Below, piece after piece: positions 43,001-50,991 of a DNA stretch of 64,000 nt; position 1 is the first letter of the stretch, and each line of letters opens with the position of its first letter. The notes under the pieces are model-generated. The model was given only the letters and a program-made list of their open reading frames with translations, was not told where the DNA came from and did no database searches. The stretch is from Tautonia plasticadhaerens (lineage in GTDB: Bacteria > Planctomycetota > Planctomycetia > Isosphaerales > Isosphaeraceae), in contig NZ_CP036426.1 in the NCBI RefSeq assembly GCF_007752535.1, positions 3,286,001 through 3,350,000 on the forward strand, written 5' to 3'. The position numbers and the translations under genes were made by a program.

Positions 43001-46000
43001 GACGCGACCGGCCCGCTCCGCCTCGCCCTCTCCCACGCCGACCCCCAGGTCAGGTACCGGGCCGCGATGGGCCTGGCCCTGCGGGGGGACGCCTCGGTCG
43101 CCCCGATGCTCGACTCGGCCGAAGGTGCGGAGGTGCTCGGGCTCGACGATCGCCTCGCCGTGCTCGCCGCGCTGGGGGACCCGGGAGAGCCCCGGCTCGT
43201 CGTCTCCCTGGACGACGGCGACCAGGCGACCCGCAACCGGGCCCTGCTCCTGCTCCTCTGCCGGGAACTGAAGGCGCCCCGGGGGGACGCCTCCCGGCGG
43301 ATCGCCGCCCTGTCGAGCCGATCGCCCCGCGTCCGCCTCGCCGCCGCCGACGCCTTGCGGTCGGGCCACGACCCGGCCGGGCTGCTCGCCACCGTCTCCC
43401 GGCTGGTCAACGACCGGGGGGGACAATCGGAGGCGAGCTGGTCCGTCCCCGAGGCCACCGTCTCGGCGATGGCCGACCTGCTCGCGATCGCCCCGCCGAT
43501 CGTCAGGGCCCGGGCCGCCTCCCGGCTGCTGCCGACGATCGACCCGGGCGTGAAGGAATCGGCCGCCCTCGAACTGGCCTGCTCGGCCCTCCTGGAGCGC
43601 TTCGCCCCGGGACTCGACCGGGCGAAGGCCGACGCCCCCCCGAGCCCGGCCCCGACGATCACCCCCGAGGCCCTGCTGGAGCGGGCCTTCGGCGCCTACG
43701 TCGGCCTGGCCCGGGAGCAGGGGGAGGCCACCTCGAAGGGGAAGAAGGGCCGCCCCTCCCCGACCAACGTCGCCTCCCAGGCCAACGCCGCCCGGGTCCG
43801 CCGGTCGGCCCTCGACCGCCTCCGCGCCCTGGCCGACTCCGACCCGAGCCTCGTCCCCGCCGTCGTCCCCGTGCTCGTCCAGGCGCTCGGCGACCCGAGC
43901 CAGGAGGCCCGCCTCGCCGCCTTCGACCACCTCGTCGCCCTCGGCCTCGACGCCACCACCCTCGGCGCGGAGGCCCTCGCCTCCGGGCAGACCGACGTGG
44001 GCACCCGGGGGCTGGAGCGGCTCCGAGGCGCCTCGGGGGACGACGACCGGGGCCGATCGGTGCTCGACCAGGTGATGATGTCCCGCAAGGACGACCTCGC
44101 CGTCGAGGCCGCCCGGCTGCTCGCCGACCGCCTCGGCCGCCCCGCCGTCGCCGCGAAGGCGATCGAATCGGGCTTCGAACGCCTCCGGCTGCTCGCCGTC
44201 TCCTGGCTGGACGAGGCGGTCGACTCGGGGGACGAGCCGGCCCGAGACGCCCTCCGAGGCGCCCTCGACTCCCGATACGCCGCCGTCCGCCGGGCCGCCG
44301 CCCTCGCCCTGGCCGACCGCAAGGATCCCGCCGCCTTCGAGGCCCTGGTCCGGCTGCTGGGGGCCGCCGTCGATCGGGGCGAGCAGATCCGCATCGTGGC
44401 CGCCCTCGAACTCCAGGGAGACCCCCGGGCCCCCGGCGCCCTGCTCGACCGGCTCGAACGGGACCCCGCCGGCACCGCGGCGGCGGAGGTGCTCATCCCC
44501 GCCGCCGGCCGCTTCCGACGCCCCGAGGACGCCGACCGCCTGCTCGCCCTGATGGACCTCGAGAAGAAGTGGCGGCCGCTCGCCTTCGACGCCCTGCTCG
44601 CCCTCAGCGGACACGACCAGCCGGTCGAGGATCCCAACGACGACCGGCCCGACGACCGCCGCTGGATGGAGTCGCAGCACTCCAGGAGGGACGGCATCCT
44701 CGCCTCGATCCTGGACCGCTGCCTCTCCCTGGGAGAACCCCGGCTGCTGCAGCGGGCGATCTCCCCGGCCCGATGGGCCCTCGGCCCCGAGGTCGACGGG
44801 CCGCTCGCCCTCGCTTCGTCCCACCCCGACGACGGCCCGAGGCACCTCGCCCTCCGGGCCATCGGCTGGCGGCTCCGGACGCGATCCGGCCCGGCCGGGC
44901 CGCTGCTCAGGGCCCTCCAGCACCCCGACCCGACCAGCCAGTTCCTCGCCGCCGAGGGCCTGGCACTCGGCGACCGCCCCGAAGGCTTGAGCGTGCTGCT
45001 CTCGGCGGTCGACTTCCTCCAGGACCTCGCCCTCCGCCGCCGGGCCGTCGTCGCCCTGGGGGAACTGGGCGACCCCCGGGCCTTCGACCGCCTGCTCCAG
45101 CTCGCCTCCGAGGACGGCCACGCGCTCCAGGACGTCGCCGCCGAGGCGATCGGCCACCTCGGCCGGTCCGGCCAGTCCGCCCGGATCTACTCGCTCCTCG
45201 ACCGCCAAAGCCGGTCCCCCGGCAGCGTCTCCGAGACGGCCTTGAAGGGCCTCCGATGGCTCGGCACCCCCGAGGCCTGGGCGCGCATCCGGGAGGTGGC
45301 CGGGGGGGGGGAGACCCGGGGACGGGCCATCACCCTCGATCTCTTGGGACACGACGACGAGCCGGCCACGCGAGACTTGCTGAGACTTCACCTCCGCTCG
45401 GGCGAGGAATTGCGTGACCTGCTCATCGCGCTCCGCAGCGCCCGGCGGCTGTTCGGGGACGATTCCCTGGAGCCCGACGAGGCGGTCCTCCAGAATCCGA
45501 ACCCCGTGCTCGCCCTCTGCGAGGATTGGGACCTGATCCGGGAAACCCACGGCATCCCGCTCGACGCACCGCTGGATCGACTCCGCGAGCGAGGCGATCC
45601 GAGCCGGCTGTTCGAGCTACTCCCCCGCTGCCCCGACATGGTCGCCGACGCCCTGGGATCGATCCTGCTCGACCTCCCCGCCCCTCCCCCGGCCGAGGTC
45701 CGGGCCGCCGTCGCCTCCGATCACGCCCGGACCGTCGCCGTCGCGGCCCGTATCCTCGGCCGGACGCGAGACCCGGGATCGGGTCCGGCGATCTCGGAAG
45801 CCCTGGCAACCTGGACGTCGCGCTGGGCCCACCTCCGCGAAACGATCGAGCGTGGGGGCCTGGAACGATCCGCCTCGTATCCGGTCGCCGCCGACTCTCG
45901 CGGGATTCCCGGGTGTCTGTCGTCGTTGGCCTGGGCTTCGGGCCGGGTCGGCACCGCCGCCGAGGGGCTCGCCGCGCTCGTCGCGATGGAAATCGCGGGC

Positions 46001-46558
46001 TCTCCGATCTGGACCGGCAGGGAGATCCTCCTCGCGACCGCGGAGGCCCTGGTCCTGTTCGACGACCCCCCTCCAGCCGTGCTCGACTCCCTGGAGTCGA
46101 TCGCCCGAGACGGCCCCCCCGAACTCCGCACCCTGGCCGCCGCCGCCCTCGCCCGACGGGACCGGGACCGGGCCTCCCGGCTCGGCCCGGGACTGATCGT
46201 CGACCCGGTCGGCTTCGGCCTCCTGGCCGATGCCCTCGGCGACGCCCTGGATCCCGCGATCGACCTAGCGGCCGGGCGGCTGCACGAGCAGGGGGTGGCC
46301 GTCCCGGTCCTCGTCACTCGGAAACGGATCGACACGCTCGCGACCGTGGCCGCCGACCGTTCCCTGCCCGACGCCACCCGCCTCGGCGCCGTCGAGGGCC
46401 TGGCCGCGATCGCCTCCGAGGCCGCCGAGGAGCACCTCCGCCGCGTCGGCCTGGACGAGCAAACCGACGAGGAGCTGCGCAAGGCCGCCTGGCGGGCCCT
46501 CCGACGCTCCAGGCGTGCCCGTTCCCGCAAACCCAGACGTGTCGAGGTGACGCCTTGA
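40046..46558 (+). CDS. Giant WD40/HEAT-repeat protein
   Basis: A 2,170-residue cytoplasmic protein. The first ~320 residues form a WD40-type propeller (e.g. RVHEGAVTALAFEPDELRFL, SFGHDDAITAIAWAPGDRFL, TGSLDSTVKTWPRS). The remaining ~1,850 residues are almost entirely HEAT/PBS-lyase-type helical repeats of about 30-35 residues with the pattern DPDPALRADALDAA or SPHAEIRGRAARALARLGD, broken by Lys/Gly-rich linkers (near 575-590 and 1230-1245). It has no enzyme motif and should be a scaffold. It overlaps both neighbours by 4 bp (GTGA and TTGA), making one translational unit with the BRCT and SWIM/WGR proteins. Extreme GC third positions throughout; no sign of frameshift. Confidence 0.88.
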   Translation: MSVAEKHLAYRGRIRALAASGKMLLFVTEHPEGRPTSLYRLDCETFDLASDPIPGGGRALCLSGDEVWVAASDGSICRCPISGGSPSTAMSLDGEPASALSPLQGDRLAIAAGPTVVIADVSKPDARPIQSLDLPAAATALAADPTGRWLVAGTARGDVSVFTAEGREEFILSESARVHEGAVTALAFEPDELRFLSAGADRALRSTLARGALEPEDRGRSFGHDDAITAIAWAPGDRFLTGSLDSTVKTWPRSGGARPGTLKDGVAKVRGLAVVSVHDRPRLSVACEDDTIRLFVLDAAGKFGDPAQKIHGALSRARRELAEGDPRRREHAIADLASANDLAALDLLAEHSRADADPGLRLDAARRIGDSDHPRSVPLLEGLLGHPDEAVRLLAFDRLRDRAGEADFRPIDLALKTGLPEIGRRAVEALAPRSKQDDQALDRLLAALDAKEWEVRRSAAEALESIHPADSPEADLIVLGTSHADLRRWALIRLLHRGLLGQAAVSTSLRRMAEDRDADVRRVAFLLMLHTRPRLVEAIRAGDADLARQLDDLDAALEGQGGAAGPPAGRSGADAKAKPPKKGARGKAGSEAPAGLDAEDLAPLLNAAASRSLDTSLRGARCLALLGDPRAFGLLLQLSREAEPSARVEVCRALANLGDAAAVSRLRSLLHDEAAEVRDAAFTAIASIDREVPLLAAGAGLDADHDDVRRRGLQLLLAEAKKAPPASAESPTGLLLVRALNDGSPALRAEAFKAVLNLPAAGGGAGALRFARRSIHADVRREVLTEALAQLAEPWAWDLLLGAFDDPDPALRADALDAARKKSKGLDVLEAALGCRHADLRLEAVAGLVKTHTAAAQALLVRAIDDEDPDVRRSALDALVSDDATAPLSSALGSPHAEIRGRAARALARLGDRAALGPLVALAAAPEPVEEDRRDAWLAQALIALDGLAELGDPEAVVPVLPMLDSPHAPLRKWAAAVLCWCAEPDATGPLRLALSHADPQVRYRAAMGLALRGDASVAPMLDSAEGAEVLGLDDRLAVLAALGDPGEPRLVVSLDDGDQATRNRALLLLLCRELKAPRGDASRRIAALSSRSPRVRLAAADALRSGHDPAGLLATVSRLVNDRGGQSEASWSVPEATVSAMADLLAIAPPIVRARAASRLLPTIDPGVKESAALELACSALLERFAPGLDRAKADAPPSPAPTITPEALLERAFGAYVGLAREQGEATSKGKKGRPSPTNVASQANAARVRRSALDRLRALADSDPSLVPAVVPVLVQALGDPSQEARLAAFDHLVALGLDATTLGAEALASGQTDVGTRGLERLRGASGDDDRGRSVLDQVMMSRKDDLAVEAARLLADRLGRPAVAAKAIESGFERLRLLAVSWLDEAVDSGDEPARDALRGALDSRYAAVRRAAALALADRKDPAAFEALVRLLGAAVDRGEQIRIVAALELQGDPRAPGALLDRLERDPAGTAAAEVLIPAAGRFRRPEDADRLLALMDLEKKWRPLAFDALLALSGHDQPVEDPNDDRPDDRRWMESQHSRRDGILASILDRCLSLGEPRLLQRAISPARWALGPEVDGPLALASSHPDDGPRHLALRAIGWRLRTRSGPAGPLLRALQHPDPTSQFLAAEGLALGDRPEGLSVLLSAVDFLQDLALRRRAVVALGELGDPRAFDRLLQLASEDGHALQDVAAEAIGHLGRSGQSARIYSLLDRQSRSPGSVSETALKGLRWLGTPEAWARIREVAGGGETRGRAITLDLLGHDDEPATRDLLRLHLRSGEELRDLLIALRSARRLFGDDSLEPDEAVLQNPNPVLALCEDWDLIRETHGIPLDAPLDRLRERGDPSRLFELLPRCPDMVADALGSILLDLPAPPPAEVRAAVASDHARTVAVAARILGRTRDPGSGPAISEALATWTSRWAHLRETIERGGLERSASYPVAADSRGIPGCLSSLAWASGRVGTAAEGLAALVAMEIAGSPIWTGREILLATAEALVLFDDPPPAVLDSLESIARDGPPELRTLAAAALARRDRDRASRLGPGLIVDPVGFGLLADALGDALDPAIDLAAGRLHEQGVAVPVLVTRKRIDTLATVAADRSLPDATRLGAVEGLAAIASEAAEEHLRRVGLDEQTDEELRKAAWRALRRSRRARSRKPRRVEVTP

Positions 46559-48447
46559 GCGACGCCGACGATCGCCCCGAGCCCGCCGACGCCCCGACCG
46601 AGGCGGTCGAGCCACCGTCCCACACCGACGTGGACCTCGCCTACGCCGGGCCGAGCAGGCTCGTCGGCGAGGAGGGCGAGGCGACGGTCGCCCTCGTCGG
46701 CAACCTCCGTCGCCCCGCCGTCCGGTTCGAGGCCGCCCTGCGCGACCCCGTCCGCTTCCGCGAGGCGATGGCCGCGCTGTATGCCGTCGTCGGCAGCGAC
46801 TACCGGTACGTCCCGAAGGACCGCACCGCCTACCTCGCCTACCGCCGGATGAGGGCCGAGTCGGCCCATCTCGGCCTCTGGGAGGCCCAGCGGTCGTACT
46901 TCTCCTGGCTGATGCGGAACGACCCGACCGCGGCCCTGATCCTCGACCCGGTCGTCTCCGTCCACCCCGACCAGGTCTTCTTCGAGGTCTTCAGCAAGGA
47001 CGAAGGGGCCTACGCCAAGCTCGGCGTCGACCTGGCCGCCTTCGACCGTGACCCCGCCGCCGAGCCCTCCTGGGGCACCACGAACGTCGACTTCAGCCAA
47101 TCCCTGCACGACGGCCTGGAACGGCTCCGAAGCTACCGGCCGACCCGGCTGAGCATCGGCCGGGAGGGGGTCGCCGTCGCCACCGAGGGGGCCGGCTCGG
47201 TGCTGGAGAAGACCGTCCGGGTGCCGGATTCCTGGCTCCGGGGCTTCCTCCAGGTGCAGTCGGCCGCCGCCCTGCCCAGGGAGTCGTTCTCGCTGGCCCC
47301 CATCGACCTCTACAACGCCCTCCGGCAGCTCCGGATGCATGCCGACCGGAAGGGGAAACGCCGGGGGATCCGGATCGAACTGGTCCCCGGAGAGCCCCCC
47401 CGGCTCGTGCTGGAGCCCTGGGAGACGGTGATCCGATCGACGGCCGCCCCCTATGGCGGCAAGGCGGCGAAGGTGGTGCGGGTCTGGGGGCGTCGCCGCC
47501 TGTTCCTGCTCCGGAGGTTCCTGCCCCTGGTCGAGGAGGTGGAGGTCCACCTGCTGGGCAGCGGCCTGCCCAGCTTCTGGGTCCTCCGGGCCGGGCCGAT
47601 CGCCCTGACCCTCGGCCTGACCGGCTTCACCGCCGCCAACTGGTCCCAGGCGATCAGCTTCGACCTGCTCTTGCCCCGCAAGGCCCAGGAGACCTCGAAG
47701 GAGCTGGACGCCGTCCTCTCCCACCTCGCCGAGCACTGGAAGGCCGGGGCAGGAGAGCTGCTCAGGGCGACCAAGCTGAAATGGGAGCCGCTGGTCGAGG
47801 CCCTCCAGCTCGGCTGCCAGCAGGGCCGGATCATGTACGACCTCGCGGCCGACGTCTACCGCCTCAGGCCCCTGACCGACGCCCCGCTCGACCTCTCGAA
47901 GCTCGAATATCGGAACAAGCGGGAGCGGATCGCCCACGACCTCGTCGAACGACGGGGAGCCGTGGCGATCGTCTCCGAGGTCCGGATCGCCGCCGCCGGC
48001 CTGGAGCTGACCGGCCGCGTGGAGGTGGCCGAGGACCGCCGGGAATATCGCCCCGTCCTGCTGCTGACCGATGAGGGCCAGGTCTCGAAGGCCGAGTGCA
48101 CCTGCCCGCTCTACCGCCGCCAGGGGCTCAAGGACGGGCCCTGCGCACACCTCGTCGCGCTCCGGCTCTCCCACGCCGGGCGCGAGGCCCTCCGCCGCAG
48201 GGGCCAGACGCCGCTGGAGGCCCTGACGGCCGAGACGCGTTCCTTCTCCCGTCGGGACGATCGCGGGGAGGACGTCTATCAGCTCGCGCTGGAGCGCCGG
48301 CGATTGACGATCCACTGGGGCCGGGCCGGGCTCCCCATGCGCCGACAGCGGCTGACGTTCGACTCCGTCGACGACGCCCGGGACGCCTACCTCTCCCGGA
48401 TCGCCGAGCTCTCCGGGCGCGGCTTCCTCGACGCCTCTTCCTCGTGA
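46555..48447 (+). CDS. SWIM zinc-finger and WGR-domain protein
   Basis: A 630-residue protein starting with TTG at 46555, which overlaps the previous stop as TTGA and has a GAGGTGA ribosome site. A SWIM zinc finger is complete: Cys515, Cys517, Cys530, His532 in AECTCPLYRRQGLKDGPCAH. The C-terminus (about 573-626) is a WGR domain: YQLALERRRLTIHWGRAGLP then TFDSVDDARDAYLSRIAEL. The first 500 residues have the mixed fold usual for bacterial SWIM proteins. WGR domains bind DNA ends in PARPs, and SWIM domains bind DNA or protein partners. With the BRCT partner this suggests a DNA-lesion or foreign-DNA sensor; that is inference. rsmH begins 10 bp after it. Confidence 0.88.
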   Translation: MSDADDRPEPADAPTEAVEPPSHTDVDLAYAGPSRLVGEEGEATVALVGNLRRPAVRFEAALRDPVRFREAMAALYAVVGSDYRYVPKDRTAYLAYRRMRAESAHLGLWEAQRSYFSWLMRNDPTAALILDPVVSVHPDQVFFEVFSKDEGAYAKLGVDLAAFDRDPAAEPSWGTTNVDFSQSLHDGLERLRSYRPTRLSIGREGVAVATEGAGSVLEKTVRVPDSWLRGFLQVQSAAALPRESFSLAPIDLYNALRQLRMHADRKGKRRGIRIELVPGEPPRLVLEPWETVIRSTAAPYGGKAAKVVRVWGRRRLFLLRRFLPLVEEVEVHLLGSGLPSFWVLRAGPIALTLGLTGFTAANWSQAISFDLLLPRKAQETSKELDAVLSHLAEHWKAGAGELLRATKLKWEPLVEALQLGCQQGRIMYDLAADVYRLRPLTDAPLDLSKLEYRNKRERIAHDLVERRGAVAIVSEVRIAAAGLELTGRVEVAEDRREYRPVLLLTDEGQVSKAECTCPLYRRQGLKDGPCAHLVALRLSHAGREALRRRGQTPLEALTAETRSFSRRDDRGEDVYQLALERRRLTIHWGRAGLPMRRQRLTFDSVDDARDAYLSRIAELSGRGFLDASSS

Positions 48448-48457
48448 CCGGACCGCC

Positions 48458-49327
48458 ATGCCCCCGATCCACCGCCCCGTGATGCTCGACGAGGTGCTCG
48501 CCTGGCTCGACCCGAAGCCGGGCTCCGTGGTCGTCGACGCCACCGCCGGGGCCGGCGGGCACGCCTCGGCGATTGCGCAACGGGTCGGGCCCGGGGGCCG
48601 GGTCGTCGGCCTCGACCGCGACCCGGGGATGCTCGACCTCGCCCGGGGTCGGACCGAGGGGCTCCCGGTCACGCTCGAACACTCGTCCTATGACCGCATC
48701 GGCGAGGTGCTCGACGCGCTGGGCCTCGGCCTCGTCGACGGCATCCTCGCCGACCTCGGCTTCGCCTCCGACCAGATGGACACCGCCTCCCGAGGCTTCA
48801 GCTTCCAGCGCGAGGGGCCGCTCGACATGAGGTTCGACCCCGGCCAGCCGACCACCGCCGCCTCGATCGTCAACCGGTGGCCCGCCGACCGCCTCGCCGA
48901 CGCCTTCCGGGACCTCGGCGACGAGCCCCGGGCGAAGGCGATCGCCGACCGGATCGTCGCCCAGCGGGCCGAGGCGCCGATCGAGACGACCGGCCAGCTC
49001 GCCGACCTCGTCCGGGGCCTCTACGGCCCCCGTCGCGACCGGACCGACCCGGCCACTCGGGTCTTCCAGGCGCTCCGGATCGCCGTCAACGACGAGCTGG
49101 GCATCCTCGACCGCTTCCTGGGACTCGCCCCCGATCGCCTCCGACCCGGCGGCCGGTTCGTCGTCATCAGCTTCCACTCGCTCGAGGACGAACGCATCAA
49201 GGCCGCCTTCCGTTCCGACGACCGCCTCCGCCCCCTGACGAAGAGACCGGTCGTCTGCGGAGACCGGGAGCTGAGGCAGAACCCCCGCTCCCGGAGCGCC
49301 AAGCTCCGGGCGGCCGAGCGGGTCTGA
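48458..49327 (+). CDS. rsmH: 16S rRNA m4C1402 methyltransferase RsmH
   Basis: S-adenosylmethionine-dependent enzyme that methylates N4 of C1402 in the 16S rRNA decoding centre. The 289-residue protein is full length with all family blocks: HRPVMLDEVLAWL, DATAGAGGHASAIA (SAM loop), GLDRDPGMLDLAR, ADLGFASDQMD (usually DLGVSSxQLD), RGFSFQREGPLDMRFDP, NDELGILDRFL, RFVVISFHSLEDERIKAAF and PLTKRPVV. In most bacteria the gene sits between mraZ and ftsL in the division/cell-wall cluster; here neither is present. It follows the SWIM/WGR gene by 10 bp and is probably cotranscribed. Confidence 0.96.
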   Translation: MPPIHRPVMLDEVLAWLDPKPGSVVVDATAGAGGHASAIAQRVGPGGRVVGLDRDPGMLDLARGRTEGLPVTLEHSSYDRIGEVLDALGLGLVDGILADLGFASDQMDTASRGFSFQREGPLDMRFDPGQPTTAASIVNRWPADRLADAFRDLGDEPRAKAIADRIVAQRAEAPIETTGQLADLVRGLYGPRRDRTDPATRVFQALRIAVNDELGILDRFLGLAPDRLRPGGRFVVISFHSLEDERIKAAFRSDDRLRPLTKRPVVCGDRELRQNPRSRSAKLRAAERV

Positions 49328-49457
49328 TCCCGAGGGCCCGACCTCCGAAGCGACGACACTCCGCCGGGACGACCTCCCCCGGACCTCAACCCTCGACCCG
49401 TCCCCCACCGCCGGCCGATCGACCGAGTCGGCCCCGATGCACCCGAGAGGCCGCCCC

Positions 49458-50753
49458 ATGTCCCGGACGACCGACCTCACCTCCCTCTGGCGGGCCATCG
49501 AGCGGGCCGGCGGCATCGACTCGTATGTGAACGGCCAGCTCTCCGAGCGGGGCTTCCTGGTCGAGCGCCGGGAGATCGACACGCTCTCCGACCGGGAGCG
49601 GGAGGCCTACAAGAAGCAATTGAAGGAGGAGGCCGCCCGGCGCCTCGAGCTGAGGAGGGAGGCCTGGCAGGCCTACAAGGCCCGGCACATCGTCCACCTC
49701 GGCGAGGGGATCTTCTGGGATGACCACGCCACCGAGGACAAATGGGACGCCCCCGACGCCGAGGAACGCGCCGCCGAGAACGAGCTGCCGCCGCTGGACG
49801 GCCCCCGGGACCTGGCCGAGGCGCTCGGCCTGACCATCCCCCAGCTCCGATGGCTGGCCTTCCACCGGGACGCGGCGACCTCGATCCACTACGCGCGGTT
49901 CACCGTCGCCAAGCGGGACGGATCCGAGCGGGCCATCTGGGCGCCGATGCCGACGCTCAAGGCCGCCCAGCGCTGGATCCTCCGCAACATCAGCGAGAAG
50001 CTCCCCATCCACGGCGCCTCCCACGGCTTCCTGCCGGGCCGGTCGATCAAGTCCAACGCGCAGGAGCATGTCGGCTCGAAGCTCGTGCTCAAGATGGACC
50101 TCGCCGACTTCTTCCCCTCCGTCACCTACCCCCGGGTGCGGGGGATCTTCCGCCGGGCCGGGTACCGGGAACAGGTGTCGACCCTGCTGGCCCTGATCTG
50201 CACCGAGGCCCCCCGGGAGGTCGTCGAGGAGGGGGGCACGACCTACTACGTCGCCCTCGGCCCGAGGTGCCTGCCGCAGGGGGCCCCCACGAGCCCGAGC
50301 CTGACCAACACCCTCTGCCTCCGGCTCGACCGCCGCCTGAGCGGGCTGGCCCGGTCGCTGGGCTGGCGGTACACCCGGTACGCCGACGACCTGACCTTCA
50401 GCCTGCCCGCCTCCCACGGGGGGGAGCCCCGCCTCGGTGCCCTGCTCGGCGGGGCGAGGCGGGTGGTCGAGTCGGAGGGGTTCGCCGTCCGGCTCGACAA
50501 GACCCGGGTGGCCCGGGCCGGGGCGAGGCAGCAGGTGACGGGCCTGGTCGTCAACGGGGAAGGCCCTGCCCGTGTCCCCCGGCGGCTCCGCCGGCAGCTC
50601 CGGGCGGCGGCGCACAACCTCGAAGTCGGCCGGGCCGGGCCCGACGCCGACCCGGTCGACCGGCTCGCCGGCCTGGCCAGCTTCGTCTGCATGACCGACC
50701 CGGCCCTCGGGGCCGCGCTGCTCGGCCGGCTGCGGGGAGGCTCGGCGGGCTGA
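49458..50753 (+). CDS. Retron-type reverse transcriptase
   Basis: RNA-dependent DNA polymerase of 431 residues with retron hallmarks: FTVAKRDGSERAIWAPMP (motif 0/1), NAQEH (about 201-205, the retron NAxxH motif), MDLADFFPSVTYPRVR (motif A), LPQGAPTSPSLTNTLC (motif B), RYTRYADDLTFS with the YADD catalytic pair (about 308-311), and QQVTGLVVN (the retron VTG motif, about 360). A 120-residue helical, charged N-terminal extension precedes the RT core, and no effector domain is fused. Start ATG 49458 was preferred to 49437. It lies 130 bp past rsmH. No msr/msd RNA is obvious in the short gap, and no toxin-like partner was recognised nearby. Confidence 0.9.
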   Translation: MSRTTDLTSLWRAIERAGGIDSYVNGQLSERGFLVERREIDTLSDREREAYKKQLKEEAARRLELRREAWQAYKARHIVHLGEGIFWDDHATEDKWDAPDAEERAAENELPPLDGPRDLAEALGLTIPQLRWLAFHRDAATSIHYARFTVAKRDGSERAIWAPMPTLKAAQRWILRNISEKLPIHGASHGFLPGRSIKSNAQEHVGSKLVLKMDLADFFPSVTYPRVRGIFRRAGYREQVSTLLALICTEAPREVVEEGGTTYYVALGPRCLPQGAPTSPSLTNTLCLRLDRRLSGLARSLGWRYTRYADDLTFSLPASHGGEPRLGALLGGARRVVESEGFAVRLDKTRVARAGARQQVTGLVVNGEGPARVPRRLRRQLRAAAHNLEVGRAGPDADPVDRLAGLASFVCMTDPALGAALLGRLRGGSAG

Positions 50754-50776
50754 GCCCGCCTCGCCGGTCGCCGAAG

Positions 50777-50796
50777 GGGCGACGGCCCCGTCGCCC
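50777..50796 (+). terminator. Hairpin after the reverse transcriptase gene
   Basis: GGGCGAC at 50777-50783 pairs with GTCGCCC at 50790-50796 over a 6-nt loop, 24 bp past the RT stop. There is no U tract. The rest of the gap to 50991 holds two further small hairpins (AGGACAG with CTGTCCT, about 50873-50899; GATGCC with GGCATC, about 50914-50932) and presumably the promoter of the FHA gene. Confidence 0.4.
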
Positions 50797-50991
50797 GGTC
50801 GCATCCGGGTCTCATCCCCGAAAATCCACCGGGACGATTCTAGGGCTTGCGTCGACCCCGCCGCCGATGTAGGACAGAGGATGCACTTTGCTGTCCTCTC
50901 CCAGAAATCGACCGATGCCTCCGATCGGCATCCGTGGGCCGCTCGCCCCCGACGACGAGGGCGCGCCTGCCCGCCCTCGGAGACCTGAGAT

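Noticed and set aside
39566-45550. Very long minus-strand open frame opposite the WD40/HEAT gene
   Set aside because: The plus-strand frame has clear WD40 and HEAT patterns. The minus frame is Gly/Glu/Val/Arg-rich without any motif; stop codons are simply rare at this GC content.
49328-49457. msr/msd retron RNA in the gap before the reverse transcriptase
   Set aside because: The 130-bp gap is shorter than typical retron RNAs and no convincing a1/a2 inverted repeat or branching-G context was found.
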